The notes under the pieces: generated by a model
Told to the model about the DNA's origin: nothing
The model's database searches: none
What the model saw: only the letters and a program-made list of their open reading frames with translations
Program-made: the position numbers and the translations under genes
Source: Roseovarius sp. 217
GTDB taxonomy: Bacteria; Pseudomonadota; Alphaproteobacteria; Rhodobacterales; Rhodobacteraceae
NCBI RefSeq assembly: GCF_000152845.1
Contig: NZ_CH902584.1
Coordinates: forward strand, 2,959,240-3,017,461
DNA length: 58,222 nt
Direction: 5' to 3'
Part shown: one piece after another, positions 15,744 through 24,792 of the stretch
Numbering within the stretch: position 1 is the first letter of the stretch
Layout of the letters: the number at the start of each line of letters is the position of its first letter

Positions 15744-15780
15744 AAGGGCCGCCCCGGGGAGAAGTGGGGCGGCCCTTTTC
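15744..15780 (+). terminator. Rho-independent terminator after tig
   Basis: A perfect ten-base GC stem (GGGCCGCCCC at 15746-15755 with GGGGCGGCCC at 15766-15775) is followed by TTTTC. It lies between tig and the convergent luxI and may serve tig mainly. Confidence 0.9.
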
Positions 15781-15843
15781 GTTCGAGCGCAAGTGATGCG
15801 GCGATAGTGCCAATCGCCGGTCAGGAAAGCGTGCCCCTGGGGG

Positions 15844-16638
15844 TCAGGCTCGCATGTCCATGCGCGAACGAATCTTATCCTCAAGGGCTGCCTTGAGGCG
15901 CAGAGCGGCGAGCCGCTCCTTGTCGGTGGTGGCTGCTGAAATCTGCTCGTCGCAATAGTCTTCGAGCGGTGATTTCGGTTTCACATGCGCAGCGACTGCC
16001 GGCAGGGCAAGCGCTGCGTCATCGGTGATAAAAACATCCCCTTCAACTCCGCCAAACTCGCGGATGCGGTTGATGCGTTCATCGGTGCAATCCAGCAGGG
16101 CGGCGAGGGCGGGCACTTTACCCATATCGGCAATCTTGCCAACATAGTCATAAGGTGCATTGCCCGAACGTTTCAGGACACGGTCCATGACGGGGTCGAT
16201 CACCGTCACGATGTCACTGACACCGGCACGCTTGGCTGCCTCGAGCGAGGCAATCATCAGTTCGCAGGTGGCGTAGGACACCGAGTTGCGGTCACGCCCG
16301 CGCCCCAAACGGCGGGTGTCGACGCAAAACCGGGTGGATTCCCACAGGGTCGCACTTCGCAGCGGTGGCTCGCCATTGAGAATATCGGAAAACACATCCG
16401 AGAGCATATGTGGCCCGGTTGTCTGAAGGGCGCGCACGCAAGAAACTACGTTCCCCTCGTCGTCAAGGCCAACGGCATAGGCCGGATTGAGATCGTCGAA
16501 GAGGTCGCGTTCACGTCCGTCTTTGACGTCGACCTGCCAGCCCAGACGGTCCCCAAATACCCGTGCGCGCAGTTTGAACATCTCATCCAGCACATGACCG
16601 AATCGGTCTTTGTTTATAGCGTCAATTACCAAGATCAT
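15844..16638 (-). CDS. luxI: LuxI-family acyl-homoserine-lactone synthase (264 aa)
   Basis: This enzyme makes N-acyl-homoserine lactone signals from SAM and acyl-ACP. The conserved N-terminal catalytic set is present: LRARVFGDRLGW (Arg, Phe and Trp), the acidic RERDLFDDLNP run, VSCVRAL (Arg about residue 69) and WESTRFCVD (Glu/Arg about 99-102). At 264 residues it is longer than the usual 200-220. The added C-terminus is helical and charged (TTDKERLAALRLKAALEDK). The gene is 187 bp downstream of luxR in the same direction. Confidence 0.95.
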   Translation of the reverse strand: MILVIDAINKDRFGHVLDEMFKLRARVFGDRLGWQVDVKDGRERDLFDDLNPAYAVGLDDEGNVVSCVRALQTTGPHMLSDVFSDILNGEPPLRSATLWESTRFCVDTRRLGRGRDRNSVSYATCELMIASLEAAKRAGVSDIVTVIDPVMDRVLKRSGNAPYDYVGKIADMGKVPALAALLDCTDERINRIREFGGVEGDVFITDDAALALPAVAAHVKPKSPLEDYCDEQISAATTDKERLAALRLKAALEDKIRSRMDMRA

Positions 16639-16825
16639 CTTTGTTTCTCCCCAAAAGATGCGTGTTCCGTGTGAGTGGTGGCTTTCGCAATTCCAAGGTT
16701 AGTAAAATCCACGCGCTATACCATTGGGGAAATCCCGTACTGCCGTGCACGTTCACACACCAAAGCGTGATTATCGTCTTGGAAAAGTTAAAAATTTCTG
16801 GAGTTCGACCATAACCTGCACGAAG

Positions 16826-17500
16826 TCAGCGCGGATAAATCAACCCAAGGTTGATGGCGCGGCCAATGGCCTGCGGAGTCGTCAGCGCATTCAGTTTTTG
16901 TCGGGCAGAGCGCAGGTGCACTTCGACCGTGCGGTGAGAGATCGACAGGATGTCGCCGATGTCCTGTTGGGATTTCCCTGCAGCCGTCCATTGCAGGATC
17001 TCGATCTCGCGGGTCGACAGGGACGGAGAGTTGAGCATGCGGGTCAGGGGATCGGCTTGGATCACCATGTCATGCATATGCACTGCGGCCGATTGTAGAT
17101 CCCCGATGATCTCGGAAATAAGGAGATGCCATTCGCGGTCGGAACAATCGCGGTTGATGCTCAGGCCGCCGACATCGCCGTAGGGACCATGTATTGGAAT
17201 CGTCAGGCCTCGGTCGCTAATTCCGAAATCGCGCGCGTCCCGAAAGATCGTCTGGAACTCTGCCCCGCGTTCCAGTCGGTGCCAATCCACGGGCGCTATG
17301 CTGTGCCGCGCCTTGAGCAAGGTCGGATCAATCTCATAATACTTGTTCTGAAGGTAATGGGCCGTCCAATCCTCGCCATAGGTCATATGGCCGTGAGACG
17401 CACCACTGATCGGATTCATACCTGCGTAGGCGACATGATCGAGTTCAAATCGGTCACGCAAATCGTCGAGAAACTGTCGGAAAGGATTCGTCTGGGCCAT
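16826..17500 (-). CDS. luxR: LuxR-family autoinducer-binding transcriptional regulator (224 aa)
   Basis: This is the likely receptor for the LuxI signal. The N-terminal autoinducer-binding domain (about residues 10-160) has the conserved W, Y, D and W positions in DWTAHYLQNKYYEIDP and PVDWHRL. The C-terminal GerE-type HTH covers LSTREIEILQWTAAGKSQQDI and ILSISHRTVEVHLRSARQKL. The ribosome site GAGG is six bases before the ATG. It is transcribed toward luxI, the usual arrangement for a self-regulated pair. Confidence 0.95.
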   Translation of the reverse strand: MAQTNPFRQFLDDLRDRFELDHVAYAGMNPISGASHGHMTYGEDWTAHYLQNKYYEIDPTLLKARHSIAPVDWHRLERGAEFQTIFRDARDFGISDRGLTIPIHGPYGDVGGLSINRDCSDREWHLLISEIIGDLQSAAVHMHDMVIQADPLTRMLNSPSLSTREIEILQWTAAGKSQQDIGDILSISHRTVEVHLRSARQKLNALTTPQAIGRAINLGLIYPR

Positions 17501-17836
17501 CTAGCGCGCCTCTTCGATCATCTTCGAAGGGCGTGTCGCAAGTTCAATGGATAGAAATGCCGTGTCCCCTGAGCGAACCGTAGATTGGCGACGAGTCAGA
17601 CAAGCGACATTTGCCCGAGCCAACCGGATGTTCGTCGTCGAAATGAAATGTGTGTTTTCCATGTCAAGGCAGGCCCAAGTGCTATCGTGGCAGTAATGCC
17701 GACTATCCCGCACATTGCAGAGACGACCCGGCGGGGCGTTTACGGCGTTTGAACCACACGGACTAAAGAAAAAATAACACTAGACGCGAGACTATCATTG
17801 AGTGGCGCGTTTTGTCGACAGTCTTGTCAATAGCGT
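17501..17836. other. Intergenic region between luxR and rplI without a supported gene
   Basis: The 336 bp between the luxR start and the hairpin behind rplI should hold the luxR promoter. One minus-strand open frame (17501-17713) has no ribosome site or recognisable product. I see no convincing lux box, repeat or RNA gene. Confidence 0.5.
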
Positions 17837-17862
17837 ATGCCGCACAGCAGGCTGTGCGGCAT
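17837..17862 (-). terminator. Hairpin downstream of rplI (probable terminator of the rpsF-rpsR-rplI operon)
   Basis: A perfect 12-bp inverted repeat, ATGCCGCACAGC / GCTGTGCGGCAT, with a two-base spacer lies 24 bp after the rplI stop. A clear T run does not follow on the minus strand, so the termination mode is uncertain. Confidence 0.65.
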
Positions 17863-17885
17863 TGCTTTGGAAACAAACGCTGATT

Positions 17886-18497
17886 TCAGGCGTTATTGTC
17901 GTCGTCGTTGCGACGATTCGAATAATCGTCTTCGTCGCCAGCCGCGCCCCCGATGTCATCGAACAACTCGGCAATCTCGAAGTCGGCAGCCTGATCGGCC
18001 TCGGCGGCGGCATCCTGGATGCTCTTGCCGGAGGCTTGCAGGGCCGCTTCCTCGACCGAGCGGGCGACGTTCAACTGGATCGTCGCCACGACTTCGGGGT
18101 GCAGCGTGACAAGCACGTCATGCAGACCGAGGTCTTTGATCGGACGGGTCAGGGCAACCTGCTTGCGTTCGACGGTAAAGCCGTTCTCGGTTGCGGCCTC
18201 AGCCGCATCGCGGGTGCTGACCGAGCCGTAGAGCGCACCGCTGTCAGAGGCCTGGCGGATGACGATGAACTGCTGACCATTCAGCTTGTCCGCCATTGCT
18301 TCGGCTTCTTTGCGGGTCTCGAGGTTTTGCGCCTCAAGCTGGGCCTTGCGGCTTGCGAAATCGGAAATGTTCTTTTCCGACGCCGACAGCGCCTTGCCCT
18401 GCGGCAGCAGGTAGTTGCGGGCAAAGCCGGGCTTGACGTCGACGACGTCGCCCATCTGGCCAAGCTTGGCTACGCGTTCAAGAAGGATCACTTGCAT
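17886..18497 (-). CDS. rplI: 50S ribosomal protein bL9 (203 aa)
   Basis: bL9 binds 23S rRNA near the L1 stalk. The N-terminal globular domain is clear: [21 protein letters not shown], then [16 protein letters not shown], the bL9 signature. The long connecting helix ([18 protein letters not shown]) and the C-terminal domain ([21 protein letters not shown]) follow. The protein is about 50 residues longer than E. coli L9, because of an acidic, Asn/Asp-rich tail ([14 protein letters not shown]) that is common in alphaproteobacteria. It is the last gene of the rpsF-rpsR-rplI operon. Confidence 0.97.
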   Translation of the reverse strand: MQVILLERVAKLGQMGDVVDVKPGFARNYLLPQGKALSASEKNISDFASRKAQLEAQNLETRKEAEAMADKLNGQQFIVIRQASDSGALYGSVSTRDAAEAATENGFTVERKQVALTRPIKDLGLHDVLVTLHPEVVATIQLNVARSVEEAALQASGKSIQDAAAEADQAADFEIAELFDDIGGAAGDEDDYSNRRNDDDNNA

Positions 18498-18508
18498 CTG
18501 AGGTCTCC

Positions 18509-18736
18509 TTATTTCACGGCATAGGGCAGAAGGGCGAGAAAGCGGGCGCGCTTGATTGCACGGGCCAGCTCACGCTGCTTCTTGGCCGAAACGGCGGTGA
18601 TGCGCGACGGGACGATCTTGCCGCGTTCGGAAATGTAGCGTTGCAGCAGGCGCGTGTCCTTGTAGTCGATCTTGGGCGCGCTATCGCCCGAGAACGGACA
18701 AACCTTGCGACGGCGGAAAAACGGTTTGGTAGCCAT
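18509..18736 (-). CDS. rpsR: 30S ribosomal protein bS18 (75 aa)
   Basis: bS18 pairs with bS6 on the platform of the 30S subunit. The N-terminal [13 protein letters not shown] is the alphaproteobacterial form, and [19 protein letters not shown] with [21 protein letters not shown] is the conserved rRNA-binding core. The length is normal. It is 11 bp upstream of rplI and 29 bp downstream of rpsF. Confidence 0.98.
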   Translation of the reverse strand: MATKPFFRRRKVCPFSGDSAPKIDYKDTRLLQRYISERGKIVPSRITAVSAKKQRELARAIKRARFLALLPYAVK

Positions 18737-18765
18737 GATTTATATTCCTTTGCTCAGGTGACGGA

Positions 18766-19218
18766 TCAGCGACGCTCGCGGCGTTCGCCGCGGTCAGCCC
18801 GATCCCCACGATCACCCCGGTCGCCGCGGTCACCACGATCTCCGCGGTCGCCCCGGTCACCACGATCTCCGCGGTCGCCACGATCACTGCGCTCATCGCG
18901 CTTTTGCATCTGGACGGACGGACCCTCTTCATGGGCATCCACCTTGATGGTGAGGACACGCATAACATCGTCATGCAGACGCATCAGGCGTTCCATCTCC
19001 TGGACCGCACTCGAGGGTGCATCGGTCTTGAGAAAGGCATAATGGCCTTTACGGTTCTTGTTGATCTTGTAGGCCATCGTCTTGACGCCCCAATACTCGT
19101 GCTCGACGAGTGTGCCGCCATTGTCGGTCAGCACGGCCCCAAAATGTTCGATAAGGCCTTCAGCCTGCGCGCTGGACAGGTCCTGACGCGCGATCATCAC
19201 ATGCTCATAAAGCGGCAT
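18766..19218 (-). CDS. rpsF: 30S ribosomal protein bS6 with Gly-Asp-Arg repeat tail (150 aa)
   Basis: The ATG at 19218 gives the family N-terminus MPLYEHVMIARQDLS; the longer frame to 19284 is rejected. The ferredoxin-like core includes YWGVKTMAYKINKNRKGHYAF and MERLMRLHDDVMRVLTIKVD. After about residue 110 the protein changes to a charged tail of nine or so consecutive Gly-Asp-Arg units followed by ERRERR. E. coli bS6 instead has a C-terminal glutamate tail. This is the first gene of the ribosomal operon. Confidence 0.97.
   Translation of the reverse strand: MPLYEHVMIARQDLSSAQAEGLIEHFGAVLTDNGGTLVEHEYWGVKTMAYKINKNRKGHYAFLKTDAPSSAVQEMERLMRLHDDVMRVLTIKVDAHEEGPSVQMQKRDERSDRGDRGDRGDRGDRGDRGDRGDRGDRGDRADRGERRERR
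18781..18895 (-). repeat. In-frame 9-bp Gly-Asp-Arg codon repeats in rpsF
   Basis: The 3' part of rpsF is a run of 9-bp units of the form GGN-GAY-CGN (on the plus strand, alternating cggtcaccacgatc-like words). It can expand or contract in steps of three residues without breaking the frame. Confidence 0.85.
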
Positions 19219-19458
19219 GTTCACTCCATTTCTATCAAGGCGCATTTCATAGGACGGGCTTTGGATCTTTCGCGTCCCATCCACGAGAGACTGCGCGGTT
19301 CATAACGATTGCGAAAGATTGGGTGCGTATACATCGCCCCAGAGAGCGGCGCAAGCCGCATTGATCCGGCCCGCAGATTGCCTTTGGTCTGCCGCAATCT
19401 GGGCGTTTTTGGCAGGCAAGTTTCAGGCAGGTTTGAGGTGTTCGAGGAAATAGGGAGT

Positions 19459-19974
19459 ATGACGATGGTTGCCTTGCCGGATTTTGAGCGTGAGTTCACC
19501 CATGCGCCGCTCGACTACCTCGAGACGGCGTCTGCCCAACAGGTAGAGGCGTCGGCCTTTGATCTTGGCCGGGCAACACAGGTGCTCTGCGGCAGCGCCT
19601 TGGTCTGCTCTTCCCTGGGACTCTGGCTTGTGTCGATGGGCGCACAGGACGCGGCGATGATGATGATCAAGCTGCTGTTTTCAGTGACCCTCCTCTTTGC
19701 AGGTCTGATGTGCCTCAGCCGGGGGCATCCCGAACAAACAGAGCCAGATATTCAGGTTGATGTCATGAACCGGCGGCTGCATGTGATTGCCCCGCTTGCG
19801 GGCGGACGTGCGGCGCGGGTCGCGGTGCATGATCTGGACACTCTGAGCGAACTCTCGATGCGTGATCGGGTTTTGACGGCCCGCGATGCCACGGGTCGAC
19901 AGATTGTCGCAATGAAAATCGAGGATCGGGCAACCGCACGTGCGCTGCGCCGTGCCTTGGGATTTGCCGCCTGA
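19459..19974 (+). CDS. Hypothetical two-helix inner membrane protein (171 aa)
   Basis: The ATG at 19459 has an AGGGAG ribosome site; Met3 at 19465 is also possible, and the longer frame to 19309 has no support. A cytoplasmic N-terminus of about 45 residues is followed by two hydrophobic segments (VLCGSALVCSSLGLWLVSM, then IKLLFSVTLLFAGLMCL) and a cytoplasmic domain of about 80 residues. That domain carries the DIQVDVMNRRLHVI strand and DLDTLSELSMRDRVLTARD. I do not recognise the family; the soluble part looks like a small beta-rich sensor-like domain. It is divergent from rpsF. Confidence 0.7.
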   Translation: MTMVALPDFEREFTHAPLDYLETASAQQVEASAFDLGRATQVLCGSALVCSSLGLWLVSMGAQDAAMMMIKLLFSVTLLFAGLMCLSRGHPEQTEPDIQVDVMNRRLHVIAPLAGGRAARVAVHDLDTLSELSMRDRVLTARDATGRQIVAMKIEDRATARALRRALGFAA

Positions 19975-20099
19975 CCAAAGGTGTCGCCGGCAGGTGTTCG
20001 CCAATCCACAGACGCTGTTTGAAACTACGGGATTGTGATTTGAACCCAGAGCGCCAAATGTGAACAGGTAAGTCACATTTCACCCTCTGGAGGTTTCCA

Positions 20100-20675
20100 A
20101 TGAAGAATATCCTGCTCGCTGCGGCACTTGCCGTCACTGCAACAGGTGCCGTTGCCGCGCCCGAGAAATACGAGCTGGACCCCAGCCACAGCCAAGTTTT
20201 GTTCTCCTATAACCACCTTGGTTTTTCCACCACCCACGGCATGTTCTCTGGGTTTGAAGGCGAGATCATGTTTGACGCCGAAGATCCCGCCGCCTCTTCG
20301 GTCAGCGTGTCGATGCCTGTGATGTCCATGCTGACTGGTTGGGAAAAGCGCGAAGAGCATTTCATGTCCGAGGATTTCTTTGGCGCGAGCGAGGGGGACA
20401 TGGTCACCTTTACCTCGACCGGCATCGAGGTCACGGGCGACACCACCGCCAAGATCACCGGTGATCTGACCATGAACGGTGTCACGAAGTCCGTGGTGCT
20501 GGATACAAACCTCAATCAAAAGGCCGAGTTGCACCCGATGAACAACAAGCCGTGGCTCGGGTTCGACGCCACCACAACCCTGTTGCGCTCGGATTTCGGG
20601 GTGGACAAGTTCACGCCCTTCGTCAGCGACGAGGTTGAGGTTCGGATTTCGGTTGAGGCGGGCAAGGCCGAATAA
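20100..20675 (+). CDS. YceI-family periplasmic lipid-binding-type protein (191 aa)
   Basis: YceI proteins are secreted lipocalin-like beta barrels that bind isoprenoid or fatty ligands. A signal peptide (about residues 1-20, cleaved after AVAA) is followed by the family start YELDPSHSQVLFSYNHLGFS. SVSVSMPVMSM, HFMSEDFFGASEGDMVTFTS, GDLTMNGVTKSVVLDT and LRSDFGVDKFTPFVSDEVEV are all YceI hallmarks. The exact ligand cannot be read from the sequence. A good GGAGG ribosome site is present, and a hairpin terminator follows. Confidence 0.95.
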   Translation: MKNILLAAALAVTATGAVAAPEKYELDPSHSQVLFSYNHLGFSTTHGMFSGFEGEIMFDAEDPAASSVSVSMPVMSMLTGWEKREEHFMSEDFFGASEGDMVTFTSTGIEVTGDTTAKITGDLTMNGVTKSVVLDTNLNQKAELHPMNNKPWLGFDATTTLLRSDFGVDKFTPFVSDEVEVRISVEAGKAE

Positions 20676-20695
20676 GCCGCAAGCAGAAACGAATG

Positions 20696-20728
20696 AGGGC
20701 CGTCTTCCGGTGGCAGGCGGCCCTTGTT
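20696..20728 (+). terminator. Hairpin terminator after yceI
   Basis: AGGGCCG (20696-20702) pairs with CGGCCCT (20718-20724), with extra pairing toward the loop, and is followed by TGTT. It sits between convergent genes. Confidence 0.75.
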
Positions 20729-20738
20729 GACTCTTGGA

Positions 20739-21947
20739 TCAGGTGCCGTAGGCGCGATTGTGGCCCATCACATCCTCGGCGGCCAACACCAGCGCATCGG
20801 TGATCAGGTCAAGATCGGACCGGGTCAGGCGCGCGGGCAGGCGGGTGTCGCAGGCACGCATCAGCATCGCCCGCGTTTTCGGCAGGACAGGTGCCTCACC
20901 CGGCAGGAATTGCCAATTCCAAAAGGCGCGCGCATTGTCGGTACTCAGGCCAAACACCTGCACCTTGACGCCGCGCCCTGCCGCCGCTTGGGCAAAGGCG
21001 CGGGTCTCGTTTTCGGTCATCCCCACCAGATTGAACTGGATCGAATCCGGGGCACGCTCTTCGGGGGGCAGCTTGGCCGGAACGCTCATCCACGGCGAGG
21101 CATCGAGCCGCGCCGCGACATAATCATGGTTGGCGCGTCCGTCGCGCACCCGCCGCGCCACTTCGGGCAGTTGCGGGCGGATGATCGCCGCCGACAGGTT
21201 GTTGAGCCGCAGATTGTATAGCGGCAGTTGGTTCTGCGCGCGGGCAAACGCCGCCTCAAGGGCGGCATCGGGGGCTGTCAGATGTTTGGCCCAGTTGTGT
21301 TCATAGGCACCGGACATGATCACCGCGCGGGCAATCAGATCGGCGTCGTCGCTGACCATGATACCGCCTTCACCGGCATTGACCAGCTTGTAAGACTGAA
21401 AGCTGAAACAGCCGATTTGCCCAATGGTGCCGATATTTCGCCCGGCCCAAGTGGTGCCAAGAGAATGCGCGGCATCCTCGATCACCGGAATGCCGCGCGG
21501 CATGCAGAGCGCCATGATGGCATCCATATCCGATGTATGGCCGCGCATATGGCTGATGATGACCGCTTGCACCGTGTCCAGCCACTTCTCGAAATCCGCC
21601 AGATCAATCCGGTAATTCTCGCCCACCTCACAGAGGACGGGCACACAATCGGCATGCAGGACCGACGAGGGCACGGCGGCAAAGGTAAAGCCGGGGATCA
21701 GCACCCTTGCATCGCGCGGCAGGCCAAGCGCCTTGAGCGACAGAAAAAGCGCAGCAGAGCACGAGGAAACGGCAAGCGCGTATTTCGAGCCGAGTAAGTC
21801 CGCGAACTCACGCTCGAGCAGCGTCACAGGGGCGTTGTCCGGCGCGGTATAACGAAACAGATCGCCTGATTGCAGCATCCGGTCGATTTCGGCACGGGCG
21901 GCCTCGGGGATGGGTTCCGCATCATAGACATTGGGTGCAAGTGCCAT
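20739..21947 (-). CDS. DegT/DnrJ/EryC1/StrS-family PLP aminotransferase (402 aa)
   Basis: The ATG at 21947 is chosen over the frame start at 22010 because of the AGGAA ribosome site and the family-like start. Landmarks are the sugar-aminotransferase-type SKYALAVSSCSAALFLSLKALG, VLIPGFTFAAVPSSVL, IPVIEDAAHSLGTTW (PLP Asp), and the Schiff-base Lys in CFSFQSYKLVNAGEGG. Family members transaminate nucleotide sugars or related keto compounds. The substrate here is unknown. A promoter-like TTGACA on the minus strand (22013-22018), inside the dyad TGACAA-T-TTGTCA, suggests separate transcription from puuB. Confidence 0.85.
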   Translation of the reverse strand: MALAPNVYDAEPIPEAARAEIDRMLQSGDLFRYTAPDNAPVTLLEREFADLLGSKYALAVSSCSAALFLSLKALGLPRDARVLIPGFTFAAVPSSVLHADCVPVLCEVGENYRIDLADFEKWLDTVQAVIISHMRGHTSDMDAIMALCMPRGIPVIEDAAHSLGTTWAGRNIGTIGQIGCFSFQSYKLVNAGEGGIMVSDDADLIARAVIMSGAYEHNWAKHLTAPDAALEAAFARAQNQLPLYNLRLNNLSAAIIRPQLPEVARRVRDGRANHDYVAARLDASPWMSVPAKLPPEERAPDSIQFNLVGMTENETRAFAQAAAGRGVKVQVFGLSTDNARAFWNWQFLPGEAPVLPKTRAMLMRACDTRLPARLTRSDLDLITDALVLAAEDVMGHNRAYGT

Positions 21948-22072
21948 GTTTTCGGATTTCCTGAAGTTATGTTTCGGCTTTTCAGAACACATAGGCCTGA
22001 ATTGTGACAATTTGTCAAAGAAAACCGGGTTGTTTTACGGCAGTGGGTGAAATCCCGCGCATCGTCTGAAGG

Positions 22073-23377
22073 TCAGAGGCCCAGCCGGTCACGCAGCGAA
22101 AACCAAGTCATCGCCAATACCAGAAGCGGATTACGCAGAGCGGTGCCGCCGGGAAAGGCTGGGGCTGGCACCCGCGCCATGCACTCAAAGCCCGCCGCCT
22201 GACCGCGCACCGCCTCTGCCATCAATCGTCCGGCGTGGGTGGCCGTACCCACCCCATGCCCCGAATAGCCAGAGGCCGACAGGATATTGGGCGCAAGCCG
22301 CACCAGATAAGGCATGCGCCGCATTGTGATCGCCAGCGTGCCACCCCAGGCATAATCAAGCCTAACATCGTGCAAATGCGGGAATATCCCGAGCATCGGC
22401 TTGCGCACCGTGGCGCGGATATCCTTAGGAAAGCGGTAGCCATAGCTCTCGCCGCCGCCAAAGAGCAGGCGCTTGTCATGGCTGAGGCGAAAATAGTTCA
22501 CCACGAATTTCGTATCTGCGACCGCGACATCCTGCGTCAAAACGCGGGCTGCGTTATCCCCCAAGGGCTCCGTGGCCACGATGAAATTATTGATCGGCAT
22601 GACGCGCGCGGCGACCTTGCGTTCGAGCCCGCCGAGATAGCCGTTGCAGGCGAGGATGAGGTGATCCGCCTCAACTGCGCCGGCATCCGTGGCCACACGA
22701 ACCGTTGCGCCGCGTGTGATATTGTGTACTGCCGATCCTTCGTGGATACGCACGCCCGCCGCCGCCGCCGCGCGCGCAAGGCCAAGCGCAAAGGACAGGG
22801 GGTGCAGATGCGCCGCCCCTCTATCCAGCGAGCCACCATGATAGGCCGGCGAGGGGCAGAGCGCGGTCAACGCCTCTGCATCCAGCTTTTCGATCTGATC
22901 GTACCCGTAGCGCGTGGCCAAATGATCGGCATAGTCATGCTCTGCCGTCATTTCGCGGGCCGAGAAACAGGCATGCGCCACGCCGGGTTTCAGGTGGCAG
23001 TCGATGCCATGTCGCGCGACCAGCGATTTGACCAGGTCCTTGGCCTCTTCGGCCAAGTGCCAAAGATGCACGGCATCATCCGCGCCCACCAGACGTTCGA
23101 GCGCGGTTTGCTCCATCCGCTGTCCGCTGCCCAATTGCCCGCCATTGCGCCCCGATGCACCAAAGCCCACACGCTGCGCCTCGAGCAGCACCACATCCAA
23201 TCCTGCTTCTGCCAGGTGGAGCGCCGCCGAAAGCCCGGTATAGCCTGCGCCCACCACACAGACCTCGGCCCGCGTGCGCCCGCGCAGGGGTGCGAATTCC
23301 GGCAGCGGCGCTGTGGTGGCCGCGTACCAGCTTGGTGGATAGGTGCCGCGCCTGTCGTTGGAATAAAGCAGGTTCAT
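22073..23377 (-). CDS. puuB: FAD-dependent amine oxidoreductase, PuuB/OrdL-like (434 aa)
   Basis: PuuB oxidises gamma-glutamylputrescine to the aldehyde. The N-terminus YPPSWYAATTAPLPEFAPL is the typical PuuB/OrdL leader. The Rossmann FAD motif is VCVVGAGYTGLSAALHLAEAG (with Glu of the second strand in VVLLEAQ), followed by GFGASGRNGGQLGSGQR, an OrdL hallmark. The C-terminal YSGHGVGTATHAGRLMAE is the second FAD contact. It is in one direction with the glutamine-synthetase-like genes, which supports a gamma-glutamylated amine route; the exact amine is not shown. Confidence 0.88.
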   Translation of the reverse strand: MNLLYSNDRRGTYPPSWYAATTAPLPEFAPLRGRTRAEVCVVGAGYTGLSAALHLAEAGLDVVLLEAQRVGFGASGRNGGQLGSGQRMEQTALERLVGADDAVHLWHLAEEAKDLVKSLVARHGIDCHLKPGVAHACFSAREMTAEHDYADHLATRYGYDQIEKLDAEALTALCPSPAYHGGSLDRGAAHLHPLSFALGLARAAAAAGVRIHEGSAVHNITRGATVRVATDAGAVEADHLILACNGYLGGLERKVAARVMPINNFIVATEPLGDNAARVLTQDVAVADTKFVVNYFRLSHDKRLLFGGGESYGYRFPKDIRATVRKPMLGIFPHLHDVRLDYAWGGTLAITMRRMPYLVRLAPNILSASGYSGHGVGTATHAGRLMAEAVRGQAAGFECMARVPAPAFPGGTALRNPLLVLAMTWFSLRDRLGL

Positions 23378-23424
23378 GGTTTTTCTTGGTGCAAATACTC
23401 GTCGGCACGCCCGTGACGCGTGGC

Positions 23425-24792
23425 TCAGACGTTGAGGAGGAGATGCTCACGCTCCCATGGGCTGATCACCTGGAGGAATTCCTCGTACTCGGTGCGTTTC
23501 ACGATGGCATAGACGCGGGCGAATTCCGGTCCGAGGATCTCGTGCAGGGCCTTGGCCTCTTCAAACATATCAAGCGCGTCGCCCATGACGTTTGGAATGT
23601 CCGGCTCGCCTGAATAGGCGTCGCCCTTGAACTGCTTGTCGGGCCACTCCTCGTTGAGGATACCCAAGAGACCACAGGCGAGGCTCGCCGCAATGCCGAG
23701 ATAGGGGTTGCAATCCATGCCCGCCATGCGGTTCTCGACCCGCCGCGCCTCGGGGCCAGAGAGCGGCACGCGAATGCCGGTGGTGCGGTTGTCGCGGCCC
23801 CAAGCGAGGTTTATCGGGGCGGCGTGATCCTTGACATAGCGGCGGTAGGAATTGACATAGGGTGCCAGCACCGCGATGGCCGAAGGCAGGTGTTTCTGCA
23901 AGCCGCCGATGAAGTGAAAGAAAGCATCGGTCTCGCCGCCCTGTGGCCCGGAAAAGATGTTGCGGCCTGTCTCCATGTCTAGGATCGAGTGGTGAATATG
24001 CATGGCGCTGCCCGGCTCGTCGGCAATCGGCTTGGCCATGAAGGTGGCAAAGCAGTCGTGGCGCAGCGCTGCCTCGCGAATGAGCCGCTTGAAGTAAAAC
24101 ACCTCATCGGCCAGCTTGATCGGATCGCCGTGGCGCAGGTTGATTTCAAGCTGCCCGGCCCCGCCTTCCTGAGTGATCCCGTCGATCTCGAACCCCTGTG
24201 CTTCGGCGAAGTCGTAGATATCGTCGATCACCGGACCGAATTCATCCACGGCTGTCATCGAATAGGCCTGACGTGCGGCCGCCGGTCGACCAGAGCGGCC
24301 CATCATCGGCTTGATCTCATGCGCCGGGTCGAGATTGCGCGCCACGAGGAAGAATTCCATTTCCGGGGCAACGACAGGCTTCATGCCATGGGCGTGATAC
24401 ATGTCCACCACCCGACGCAAAACGTTGCGCGGGGAAAAAGGGATGGGCGCGCCTTCGCGGTCAAAGGCGTCGTGGATCACTTGCAGCGTCCAATCGGCGG
24501 TCCAAGGTGCCGCGGTTGCGGTGGACATGTCGGGGCGCAGGATCATGTCGCGTTCGATGAACCCACCTTCGCCTGCAGCCTCGCCCCAGTCGCCGGTGAT
24601 GGTCTGGAAAAAGATCGAATCCGGCAGGTGAAAATACTTTTGCCGAGCGAATTTCGTAGCCGGAACCGCCTTGCCGCGTGCGATGCCGGGCAGGTCGGAA
24701 ATGATGCACTCGACCTCGTCAAGGCGGCGGTTCTCAAGATAGGCCTGCGCAGAGGCAGGCAGGGAATTGGTCAGGTCACTCAGATCGGCCAT
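23425..24792 (-). CDS. puuA: Glutamine-synthetase-like ligase, PuuA type (455 aa)
   Basis: PuuA-type enzymes join glutamate to an amine using ATP. The ATG at 24792 has a GAGGT ribosome site and overlaps the amidotransferase gene by 17 bp. The N-terminal beta-grasp part (VECIISDLPGIARGKAVPATKF) replaces the usual GS form. The catalytic half shows VAPEMEFFLV, QEGGAGQLEINLRHGDPI, GSAMHIHHSILD, NRTTGIRVPLSGPEARRVENRMAG and DCNPYLGIAASL, all GS-fold landmarks. The adenylylation loop of GlnA is absent. It is followed by puuB after 47 bp. Confidence 0.9.
   Translation of the reverse strand: MADLSDLTNSLPASAQAYLENRRLDEVECIISDLPGIARGKAVPATKFARQKYFHLPDSIFFQTITGDWGEAAGEGGFIERDMILRPDMSTATAAPWTADWTLQVIHDAFDREGAPIPFSPRNVLRRVVDMYHAHGMKPVVAPEMEFFLVARNLDPAHEIKPMMGRSGRPAAARQAYSMTAVDEFGPVIDDIYDFAEAQGFEIDGITQEGGAGQLEINLRHGDPIKLADEVFYFKRLIREAALRHDCFATFMAKPIADEPGSAMHIHHSILDMETGRNIFSGPQGGETDAFFHFIGGLQKHLPSAIAVLAPYVNSYRRYVKDHAAPINLAWGRDNRTTGIRVPLSGPEARRVENRMAGMDCNPYLGIAASLACGLLGILNEEWPDKQFKGDAYSGEPDIPNVMGDALDMFEEAKALHEILGPEFARVYAIVKRTEYEEFLQVISPWEREHLLLNV

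Noticed and set aside
17501..17713. 70-aa minus-strand frame before luxR
   Set aside because: No ribosome site, no family resemblance and a codon pattern unlike its neighbours.
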